A DNA stretch of 6,334 nt from Acidimicrobiaceae bacterium (GTDB lineage: Bacteria > Actinomycetota > Acidimicrobiia > Acidimicrobiales > RAAP-2). Position 1 is the first letter of the stretch, and every line of letters starts with the position of its first letter. The DNA lies in contig PMFY01000330.1 of the NCBI GenBank assembly GCA_003157945.1, forward strand, positions 1,837-8,170, given 5' to 3'. This document shows, in pieces, positions 1 to 5,693 of the stretch. Under the pieces are notes generated by a model. The model searched no databases and was not told the DNA's origin. It saw nothing but the letters and a program-made list of their open reading frames with translations. The position numbers and the translations under genes were made by a program.

Positions 1-332
1 GTGCCGGCCTGGACGGCGGCCGAGTAGAAGCTGTTGCCCCACCCGGAGGCACCCAGACCCCACAGGTAGAGGACGGCGGTCCCGGCCAGCAGCCCGAACA
101 GTGCGGGCCGGACCCAGGCGGGGTCCTCGGGGCGCCCGCGCACGAGGCGGCGGCCGAAGCCCGGTCGGGGCGCGTCGGGTGCCGGTGTGCCGGTGCCGGG
201 CGCGTCGGATGCCGGCGTCACCTCTGCGACCGGTGACTGCGGAGCGTAGACGTCCCAGCCCGGTGCGTCGACCAGCGCGGTCGGCGCACCGTTCGGTGCG
301 GTGTGGTCGTCGGGGATCTGGAGGTCGGTCAT
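1..332 (-). CDS. ArnT/YkcB-like family-39 membrane glycosyltransferase, N-terminal part (partial)
   Basis: Only the first 110 codons are present; the gene runs off the left edge. Residues 1-75 form a Pro/Ala/Asp-rich, probably disordered cytoplasmic extension. A first membrane segment follows at about 76-93, leading into WGLGASGWGNSFYSAAVQAG. That GW-x-N-S-FYSAAVQAG signature is, from memory, typical of the start of actinobacterial and Bacillus YkcB-like GT39 proteins. Family members are multi-pass enzymes that take a sugar from a polyprenyl-phosphate donor and transfer it outside the membrane; the acceptor here is unknown. The ATG overlaps the stop of the upstream GT2/GtrA gene as ATGA (329-332), with a GAGGA element 7 bases upstream, so the two are almost certainly co-translated. 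The catalytic loop lies outside the window, so activity cannot be judged. The family call is fairly firm; the substrate is not known. Confidence 0.85.
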   Translation of the reverse strand, partial: MTDLQIPDDHTAPNGAPTALVDAPGWDVYAPQSPVAEVTPASDAPGTGTPAPDAPRPGFGRRLVRGRPEDPAWVRPALFGLLAGTAVLYLWGLGASGWGNSFYSAAVQAG

Positions 333-1720
333 CGGGCGGTCCTCGTGGGGATGCGGTCAGGGGCGACCGGGTCGGGCAGGGCGGACGGGGTGGAGGGGGT
401 GCCGGGGGTGGCGGCGGACGGGACGGCCCGGCCCCCCCCGGTGGCCGTGTGGGTGCCGAAGCGGGGCCGGAAGACCCAGGTGCGCAGGATGGTGAAGCGG
501 AAGGCGGCGGCGGCCAGGTTGGCCAGCGTGACCGCCACCAGCTCCGGGGCGAGTGCGTCGAAGCCGAGGGCCCGGGTGGCGGCGAGGGCCGCGGTGGTGA
601 AGCCGAGGCTCACGCCGAGGAGGGCCGCACCGACCCCCAGGCGGTGGGCCCGGTCGAGGCCGTGGCGGGCACTGCCGGCCATGCCGCGGTGGGCGGCCGT
701 GTTGCCCAGCCCGCAGGCGACGATGGCGACGGCGTTGGCGGTGTAGGCGCCCATCCAGGGCTCGGTCAGGGCGAAGAGGGCGACATAGGCCAGTGTGCTG
801 ACCAGCCCCACCCCGGCGAAGCGGAGCAGCTCGTCGGCGAACACCTCGTCCACGATCTTGTCGGGGCCGTCGCAGGGTGGCGCCGGTGGGGACGCCACGG
901 CGGCGTTCGGCGGCGCGGCGTGTCCCAGCGCCGCGGGCAGCGACCGGCGGGCGACGGAGGCCCGGCGCCGGGCGGTCGGGCCAGTCATCCGGGCGACTCC
1001 GCACAGGTCGAGCCAGGCGGTGTGGGCGACGGCGACCCGGGAGTCGAGGTCGTCGACCCAGTCGACGGGGACCTCGTGGATGCGCAGGCCGAGGCGCTGG
1101 GCCGTCACCAGGACCTCGGTGTCGAAGAACCAGGCCTGGTCCTCCACCAGGGGGAGGACGACGTCGACCGCCTCGCGACGCATGGCCTTGAAGCCGCACT
1201 GGGCGTCGGAGCATGAGGCACCGAGCACGGTGCGCAGCAGCACGTTGTACGAGCGGGAGATGATCTCGCGGCGTGCGCCCCGCACCACGTGGGCACCGGG
1301 GGCGAGTCGGGTGCCGATGGCCACGTCGCTGTGGCCGGTCAGCAGGGGGGCCACCAGGGGGAGGAGCGCCTCGAGGCCGGTGGCGAGGTCGACGTCCATG
1401 TAGGCGACGACGGGGGACCGGCTCGCCGTCCACGCCGCCCGCAGTGCCCGTCCCCGCCCCTTCTGGTCGAGGCGCAGTGCCTGGACCCCGGGCAGGCTGG
1501 CCGCGAGGCCGGAGGCGATCGTCCAGGTGTCGTCGGTGCTGGCGTTGTCGGCGACGGTCACGACGGTCGTCAACGGGAAGGACCGGTCGAGGAAGGCCCG
1601 GAGCGAGGTGATGCTGGCGGCCAGCTGCTGGGCCTCGTTGTAGACGGGCACGACGATCTCCAGCTGCGGGACCGCATCGGTGCCGGCGTCGTCGTCCGGG
1701 GGGTGGGTCGGGTGGCTCAT
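329..1720 (-). CDS. Bifunctional family-2 glycosyltransferase / GtrA-like membrane protein
   Basis: A 463-residue fusion. Residues 20-250 are a polyprenyl-phosphate-sugar-synthase-like GT-A domain. It has EIVVPVYNE at 21-29, a nucleotide-pocket acidic stretch VADNASTDD at 56-64, KGRGRALRAAW at 87-97, the metal-binding D-V-D at 109-111, QCGFKA at 174-179 and WFFDTE at 197-202. A linker of about 45 residues leads to a GtrA domain (about 300-420) with four predicted hydrophobic segments, ending in the family-like ILRTWVFRP. The tail is Pro/Thr-rich. By family knowledge, the GT2 part loads a sugar from a nucleotide donor onto a lipid phosphate at the inner face, and GtrA-like proteins are thought to help flip it. 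The start at 1720 is chosen because GAAGG lies 7 bases upstream and the GT fold begins soon after; the open frame extends to 2020, but that part is antisense-like low-complexity sequence inside the kinase gene. The sugar (mannose, glucose, arabinose or other) cannot be told. Confidence 0.93.
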   Translation of the reverse strand: MSHPTHPPDDDAGTDAVPQLEIVVPVYNEAQQLAASITSLRAFLDRSFPLTTVVTVADNASTDDTWTIASGLAASLPGVQALRLDQKGRGRALRAAWTASRSPVVAYMDVDLATGLEALLPLVAPLLTGHSDVAIGTRLAPGAHVVRGARREIISRSYNVLLRTVLGASCSDAQCGFKAMRREAVDVVLPLVEDQAWFFDTEVLVTAQRLGLRIHEVPVDWVDDLDSRVAVAHTAWLDLCGVARMTGPTARRRASVARRSLPAALGHAAPPNAAVASPPAPPCDGPDKIVDEVFADELLRFAGVGLVSTLAYVALFALTEPWMGAYTANAVAIVACGLGNTAAHRGMAGSARHGLDRAHRLGVGAALLGVSLGFTTAALAATRALGFDALAPELVAVTLANLAAAAFRFTILRTWVFRPRFGTHTATGGGRAVPSAATPGTPSTPSALPDPVAPDRIPTRTAR

Positions 1721-1727
1721 GGCGCTA

Positions 1728-1732
1728 CCTTC
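1728..1732 (-). promoter_or_regulatory. Ribosome binding site of the GT2/GtrA gene
   Basis: GAAGG on the minus strand, 7 bases before the ATG at 1720. It fixes the start against a longer frame that stays open into the kinase gene. Confidence 0.6.
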
Positions 1733-1793
1733 GTCCTCGCTGTTGGACCCTCGGTGGGAGTTACCTGGGTGCCACCTGTGAATCGGTGGACGC

Positions 1794-3383
1794 TCACGCC
1801 GGCCCCGGGGGCGCACCGGGCGTACCGGGCGCTCCGGGCGCATCCAGGGCGGTCGGCGCCGAACCGGTGGTGCCCGGCGGCGGGGCCGGCACCCCGACCG
1901 GCGGGGACGCAGGCAGTCGCACGGTGAACGTGGTGCCGTGGCCCGGTGCGCTGGTGGCGGTGACCGTGCCCCCGTGGGCGGCCACGATGGCCGAGACGAT
2001 GGACAGTCCGAGCCCGGCACCTCCGTGCAGGCGGGACCGGCTCGGATCCGACCGGTAGAACCGCTCGAAGACGTGCGCCACCTCGTCGGGCGCCATGCCG
2101 GGGCCGTCGTCGGCCACGATGATCCGGGCGCCGGTCCCGTCCGGCTCGACCGAGACGCGGGTGATGGTCCCCTCGGGGGTGTGGGAGCGCACGTTGCCGA
2201 GGAGGTTGTCGACGACCTGGCGCAGGCTGGTGGCGTCGCCGACCACCTCGATCGGCCGCGGCGCGCTGAACGACACGGGCCAGGCCGGCCCGACGGCGGT
2301 GGAGGTCTGGACGGCCTCGCCGCAGAGGGCCGTCAGGTCGACGGGGTGCAGGTCCATGGGACGGCCCTCGTCGAGTCGGGCCAGCAGCAGGAGGTCGGCC
2401 ACGAGGTGCTCCATCCTCCCGGTCTCGGACCGGATCCCGACCATGAGGCGCTCGAGGTCCATCTTGTTCTCGGAGGCACCGCGCCCGAAGAGCTCCGCGT
2501 AGGCGCTGATGGCGGCGATCGGGGTGCGGAGCTCATGGGAGGCGTCGCCGACGAACCGGCGCAGGCGTGCGTCGGACTCGCGCAGTCGCTCCTCGGAGGC
2601 CACCCGGGCCCGGAAGGCCTCCTCGATCCGGCTCAGCATGATGTTGAGGGTGCGGGCCAGGCGGCCGACCTCGGTCTTCTCGTTCTCGCCGGGCACCCGT
2701 TCGGTCAGGTTGCCCTCGGCGATCGACTCGGCGGCCGACTCCATGGCGCCGAGCGGCCGGAGGCCGAGGCGCACCAGCCAGTACCCGGCGGCCAGGGCGA
2801 TGATGACCGCGCCGATGGTCACGATGAGCTCGATGACCCGCAGCTGGTCGAGCGTGCTCTCGACGTCGCTGAGCGGCTGGGACAGCACCAGGAGCTCGCC
2901 GTTGTCGAGGGTGGAGGCCCGGACCCGCAGGGTCGGTCCGCCGTTGGGCGCCGAGGGGGCGTCGAAGAAGGCGACCTGGGTGCCATCGGTGCCGGTGGAG
3001 AACCCGGTGATGGTCCCCGTGATGACCGGTGTGTAGGCCTTGCCGCCGACGTAGAGGGGGCAGGTGCTGCCGGCCACGAGCGCCCCCGAGGCGGTCCGCA
3101 CCTCGACGGCGACGGCCTGGAAGGCGGTGGAGGGACCGTTGTTGTGCGCGGGCCCGCTCCCCCCGTCCGGGTTCGGCAGCTCCTGGTTGGGGCCGCCGAA
3201 GCACGGGTAGCCCCGGCCGGAGTTGACGGCGAACTCGTAGCTCGGGTGCACGGCCGTCAGCTGCTGGTCGACCCTCTGGTAGAGGAAGGACTGGAGGGCG
3301 GAGTAGGTCACGACGTCGGCGATCACGAGCGCCACCAGGGCGATCACGCCGATGGCGACGAGCAGCCTCGTCCGCAGCGACAT
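1794..3383 (-). CDS. PhoR-like sensor histidine kinase
   Basis: A 529-residue membrane histidine kinase. TM1 is at about 7-29, an extracytoplasmic sensor of about 150 residues follows (30-182), and TM2 is at about 183-204. A HAMP domain runs from about 205 to 257. The dimerisation/phosphoacceptor helix contains FVGDASHELRTP with His283. The ATP-binding domain shows an N-box (Asn393, Asn397), G1 DDGPG at 425-429, an F-box near FERFYR at 439-444 and G2 GGAGLGLS at 454-461. The catalytic core ends near 491; the last 38 residues are a Pro/Gly/Ala-rich tail with collagen-like G-x-P steps. The sensor has exactly two cysteines, Cys61 and Cys108. The gene starts 2 bases after the regulator's stop (TGA-GG-ATG), so it is translationally coupled and the evident partner. 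The core resembles mycobacterial PhoR as remembered, but sensor homology is weak and the ligand is unknown. Confidence 0.95.
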   Translation of the reverse strand: MSLRTRLLVAIGVIALVALVIADVVTYSALQSFLYQRVDQQLTAVHPSYEFAVNSGRGYPCFGGPNQELPNPDGGSGPAHNNGPSTAFQAVAVEVRTASGALVAGSTCPLYVGGKAYTPVITGTITGFSTGTDGTQVAFFDAPSAPNGGPTLRVRASTLDNGELLVLSQPLSDVESTLDQLRVIELIVTIGAVIIALAAGYWLVRLGLRPLGAMESAAESIAEGNLTERVPGENEKTEVGRLARTLNIMLSRIEEAFRARVASEERLRESDARLRRFVGDASHELRTPIAAISAYAELFGRGASENKMDLERLMVGIRSETGRMEHLVADLLLLARLDEGRPMDLHPVDLTALCGEAVQTSTAVGPAWPVSFSAPRPIEVVGDATSLRQVVDNLLGNVRSHTPEGTITRVSVEPDGTGARIIVADDGPGMAPDEVAHVFERFYRSDPSRSRLHGGAGLGLSIVSAIVAAHGGTVTATSAPGHGTTFTVRLPASPPVGVPAPPPGTTGSAPTALDAPGAPGTPGAPPGPA

Positions 3384-3385
3384 CC

Positions 3386-4087
3386 TCAGACCTGCGCAGG
3401 CTCGCGCAGGGCGTACCCCACCAGGCGCACGGTGTGGATGACCGGGGGACCGGCCACCTCGAGCTTCTTGCGGAGGTAGCTCACGTAGGTCTCCACCACG
3501 TTGCCGTCGCCGCCGAAGTCGTAGTGCCAGACGTGGTCGAGGATCTGGGACTTCGAAAGCACGTGCTTCGGGTTGAGCATGAAGAAGCGGAGGAGGTTGA
3601 ACTCGGTGGCGGTCAGCGGGATGACCTGACCGGCCCGGGTCACCTCGTGGGCGTTCTCGTCCATGACGATGTCGGCGAAGCGCAGGATCCCGGTGTCCTG
3701 GTCCTCGGCGCCGAGCCGCCGCAGGATGGCGTGCACGCGGGCCACCACCTCCGCCAGCGCGAACGGCTTGGTCACGTAGTCGTCCCCGCCGATCGTGAGA
3801 CCGGCCACCTTGTCCTCCACGGCGTCGCGGGCGGTGAGGAAGAGGACGGGGACGCGGATCCCGTCCTGGCGTAGGCGACGGGTGACCTCGAGACCGTCGA
3901 GGTCGGGCAGCATCACGTCGAGCACGATGAGGTCGGGTGGATCCTCCTGGGCGGAGGAGAGCGCCTGACGACCGTTGACCGCCTGGGTCACCTCGAACCC
4001 CTCGTAGCGGAGGGAGGTGGCGACGGCGTCGATGATCGACGGCTCGTCGTCCACGACCAGGATGCGTTGACTGCGGGTGGGGTCCAC
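3386..4087 (-). CDS. phoP: PhoP-like OmpR-family response regulator
   Basis: A 233-residue two-domain regulator. The receiver (about 8-125) has the acidic pair Asp13/Asp14, the phosphoacceptor Asp57 in VLDVMLP, Thr85 in FLTARD, and Lys107 in DDYVTKPF. The winged-helix DNA-binding domain (about 138-230) carries LTATEFNLLRFF, VLSKSQILDHVW, YDFGGDGNVVETYVSYLRKK and a closing HTVRLVGYALREP. These stretches closely follow Mycobacterium tuberculosis PhoP as remembered, in particular AGLTxGGDDYVTKPF and ILDHVWxYDFGGDxNVVExYVSYLR; this is not the enterobacterial PhoP. The GTG start at 4087 is chosen for a strong GGAGGAG 5 bases upstream and because the receiver begins at residue 8; the frame is open further upstream but without support. 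It is first in an apparent operon with the kinase, and its promoter region carries three repeats matching the mycobacterial PhoP site. Orthology with PhoP rather than a paralogue is likely but unproven. Confidence 0.96.
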   Translation of the reverse strand: MDPTRSQRILVVDDEPSIIDAVATSLRYEGFEVTQAVNGRQALSSAQEDPPDLIVLDVMLPDLDGLEVTRRLRQDGIRVPVLFLTARDAVEDKVAGLTIGGDDYVTKPFALAEVVARVHAILRRLGAEDQDTGILRFADIVMDENAHEVTRAGQVIPLTATEFNLLRFFMLNPKHVLSKSQILDHVWHYDFGGDGNVVETYVSYLRKKLEVAGPPVIHTVRLVGYALREPAQV

Positions 4088-4092
4088 GGGGT

Positions 4093-4099
4093 CTCCTCC
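4093..4099 (-). promoter_or_regulatory. Strong ribosome binding site deciding the regulator's GTG start
   Basis: GGAGGAG on the minus strand with a 5-base spacer (ACCCC) before the GTG at 4087. This is the best Shine-Dalgarno match in the window. It supports a GTG start in preference to in-frame upstream starts as far as 4423. Confidence 0.8.
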
Positions 4100-4176
4100 G
4101 GGCGCCGCAGCGCCCCCTGCCTGACTCGTCGTTCCGATGTGACGCCGTCCAGCATCGCACCGCGGTCTGGAGCGCT

Positions 4177-4205
4177 GGTGTGAACCGGCTGTGAACCGGC
4201 TGTGA
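4177..4205 (-). promoter_or_regulatory. Triple direct repeat resembling a PhoP binding site
   Basis: Read on the minus strand, three heptamers follow one another at an exact 11-base period: TCACAGC (4199-4205), TCACAGC (4188-4194) and TCACACC (4177-4183). Both spacers are CGGT. The known M. tuberculosis PhoP consensus is TCACAGC-N4-TCACAGC, and Streptomyces PhoP boxes are also 11-base direct repeats built on GTTCAC, which is present here twice. The array ends 89 bases upstream of the regulator's GTG, a suitable place for autoregulation, and lies about 157 bases upstream of the divergent gene. The repeats are directly seen; binding by the adjacent regulator is inferred. Confidence 0.75.
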
Positions 4206-4362
4206 GCGAGGGCGGTGCCCCGGGCCGCCTCCGGGACGGGCCCATCGATTCTCAGCAGACACCCAGGTGGCGTCAAGGGTGCTCTGCCCCGGGCCGGGTG
4301 GGATGGCTGCATCGAACGACGGCAGGCCCCGGCGGCCCGCCACCTGAACGAAAGGTGCACCC

Positions 4363-4716
4363 ATGGCCCTCCCGCCCGAACCGCGCCAGACGAACGACGC
4401 CACCCGCTCACGGGACGCCGCACTGGTCCGCATCCGCCGCGCCACGGTCACGATGGGACTGACGGCGACCGTGGCGGCCGTCGGCATCGGCGTTGCCGTC
4501 GCCGGTGCCTCCACCCACCATGCGTCGACCATCTCGACGACCTCGTCCACCTCCACGTCGGGGACGACAGGGACGTCCGGGGCGCCGACCTCGACGACCG
4601 GCACGACGGCGACCACCTCGGCCACCGCGTCGGACCCGTCGACCACCGCCACGACGACGGCACCGACGACCACGACGACCACACCGGCCACCACGACGAC
4701 ATCGGGGCAGTCGTGA
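4363..4716 (+). CDS. Small membrane-anchored Thr/Ser-rich protein (unknown function)
   Basis: A 117-residue protein of no recognised family. Residues 1-26 are charged and polar, ending in Arg/Lys-type positive charge (RIRR at 23-26). Residues 27-49 form one hydrophobic segment (GLTATVAAVGIGVAVAGA) suited to an uncleaved signal anchor or an unusual signal peptide. Residues 50-117 are extremely biased: 46 of 68 are Thr or Ser, with a run of six Thr at 102-107. The topology predicts an extracytoplasmic mucin-like tail. Such Thr/Pro/Ser-rich tails are common O-glycosylation targets or wall spacers in actinobacteria. An AAAGG element 7 bases before the ATG supports the start, and the stop overlaps the ApbE gene start as GTGA, which implies co-translation and a shared role. 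A SGAPTS stretch at 72-77 only partly resembles the ApbE flavinylation motif. That the gene is real is likely; its role is open. Confidence 0.75.
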   Translation: MALPPEPRQTNDATRSRDAALVRIRRATVTMGLTATVAAVGIGVAVAGASTHHASTISTTSSTSTSGTTGTSGAPTSTTGTTATTSATASDPSTTATTTAPTTTTTTPATTTTSGQS

Positions 4717-5693
4717 GCGCGCCGGTTCCGCTGCGGCCCCGACCGGCGGTGCGGTCGCTCCCGGCGATCGGCACCACGGCGACGGTCGTCGTCGACGACC
4801 CCGCCGGCGGCGATGCCGCACTCGAACTCCTCACCGCCGACCTCCGGGCCCTCGACGAGGCCTGCAGCCGATTCCGCGCCGACTCCGAGCTCCGCCGCCT
4901 CGAGGGCCGGGGTGGCCGGCCCACCCGGGTCACGCCGCTCCTGTTCGCCGCCCTCGAGTCGGCGTGCGCGACGGCGGCCGCCACCGCCGGCATCGTCGAC
5001 CCGACGATCGGTTCGGCGCTCGTCGACCTGGGCTACGACCGTGACTTCGTCGGGCTCGCCGACCGGGCGGACGGGGACGACCTCCCTCCGGCCCGGCCCG
5101 CGCCCGGCTGGTGGCGCGTCGGCCTCGACCGCGCCGAGCGCACCGTGACCGTGCCGGACGGGGTCCACGTGGACCTCGGTGCCTCGGGCAAGGCGTTCGG
5201 TGCCGACCGCTCGGCCGCGCGCATCGCCGCGGCCCTGGGGTGCGGCGTGCTGGTCAACCTCGGCGGCGACGTCGCCGTGGCCGGCCCGGCACCGGTCGGT
5301 GGGTGGGGGGTGGGCATCGCCGCCCACTGCACCACGTCGCCGGCCGAGGCCGACGAGGTCGTCGCGCTCCGCTCCGGCGGGCTCGCCACCTCGGGCACCA
5401 CGGCGAGGACCTGGTCGCGGGGCGGACGGACACTGCACCACATCGTCGACCCGTGGACCGGCGAGGTGGCTCCTTCCACCTGGGCGCTCGTCTCGGCGCT
5501 CGGCGCCACCTGCGTCGAGGCCAACGGCTGGACGACCGCCGCGGTGGTGTGGGGCGAGGACGCCCCCGGCCACCTCGCCGGGCACGGGGTGGTGGCCCGC
5601 CTGGTCCGACCCGACGGCAGCATCCTGGTGGTCGGCGACTGGCCGGGCGTCGCCCCCGGTGCGGACGGCACGGCCGGGCGGGAGGTGGCGTGA
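4713..5693 (+). CDS. apbE: FAD:protein FMN transferase (ApbE family)
   Basis: A 326-residue ApbE protein, close to the usual family length. Family enzymes move FMN from FAD onto a Thr/Ser of an acceptor protein, using Mg2+. Visible landmarks are LDEACSRFRADSELRRLE at 47-64, GIVDPTIGSALVDLGYDRDF at 93-112, VDLGASGKAFGAD at 153-165, NLGGDVAV at 182-189, LATSGT at 224-229 and HHIVDPWTG at 242-250. The usual metal-site segment (ADALATA in classical ApbE) reads EANGWTTA at 269-276, with Asn271 in place of Asp but Thr275 kept. From memory, Asn here is frequent in actinobacterial relatives. No signal peptide or lipobox is seen, unlike proteobacterial ApbE lipoproteins. The GTG start overlaps the preceding stop (GTGA) with GGGG 5 bases upstream; the open frame reaches back to 4215, but only as a shadow of the intergenic region and the Thr-rich gene. 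It directly precedes a ferric-reductase-like gene, which fits a flavin-based redox module. Confidence 0.93.
   Translation: MSAPVPLRPRPAVRSLPAIGTTATVVVDDPAGGDAALELLTADLRALDEACSRFRADSELRRLEGRGGRPTRVTPLLFAALESACATAAATAGIVDPTIGSALVDLGYDRDFVGLADRADGDDLPPARPAPGWWRVGLDRAERTVTVPDGVHVDLGASGKAFGADRSAARIAAALGCGVLVNLGGDVAVAGPAPVGGWGVGIAAHCTTSPAEADEVVALRSGGLATSGTTARTWSRGGRTLHHIVDPWTGEVAPSTWALVSALGATCVEANGWTTAAVVWGEDAPGHLAGHGVVARLVRPDGSILVVGDWPGVAPGADGTAGREVA
5681..5685 (+). promoter_or_regulatory. Ribosome binding site of the ferric-reductase-like gene
   Basis: GGAGG with a 7-base spacer before the ATG at 5693. An in-frame GTG at 5690 would have only 4 bases, so ATG is preferred. The site lies inside the end of the ApbE gene. 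Confidence 0.6.

Larger units (their letters stand above)
4088..4362. promoter_or_regulatory. Divergent intergenic (promoter) region
   Basis: This 275-base gap separates the leftward regulator operon from the rightward redox operon, so it must hold promoters for both. Besides the PhoP-like repeats and the regulator's ribosome binding site, it has an AAAGG element (4351-4355) 7 bases before the ATG at 4363. No convincing -10/-35 pair was found for either direction. On the minus strand, TTCACA within the box could serve as a poor -35 element, but the spacing to any -10-like hexamer is unconvincing. Confidence 0.6.

Noticed and set aside
101..1216. 371-residue plus-strand open frame
   Set aside because: Gly/Arg-rich translation with no motifs, lying antisense to the well-supported GT2/GtrA and GT39 genes.
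1753..1789. Possible terminator between the kinase and GT2 genes (CCACC 1772-1776 / GGTGG 1785-1789)
   Set aside because: The stem is only 5 bp with an 8-base loop, a competing GGTGG lies upstream, and there is no T-run on the minus strand.
1938..3479. 513-residue plus-strand open frame opposite the kinase
   Set aside because: Low-complexity Gly/Asp/His/Val-rich shadow of the histidine kinase gene, with no ribosome binding site or domain.
4576..4593. SGAPTS as a true ApbE flavinylation site
   Set aside because: The usual pattern needs Ser or Thr right after SGA; here it is Pro. Kept only as a lead within a finding.
4215..4712. N-terminal extension of ApbE by 166 residues
   Set aside because: The extra part crosses the intergenic region and the whole Thr-rich gene in another frame as His/Asp/Arg-rich sequence; the GTG at 4713 fits family length.
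4516..4712. ACC/ACG trinucleotide repetition as a repeat array or CRISPR-like element
   Set aside because: The pattern is irregular and codes in frame for Thr/Ser codons of the small membrane protein; there are no spacers or fixed repeat unit.
1794..5585. A single 1263-residue minus-strand open frame ending in the kinase
   Set aside because: Only the last 529 residues are a recognisable protein. The rest is antisense to ApbE and out of frame with the regulator, and stays open because stops are rare at this GC content.
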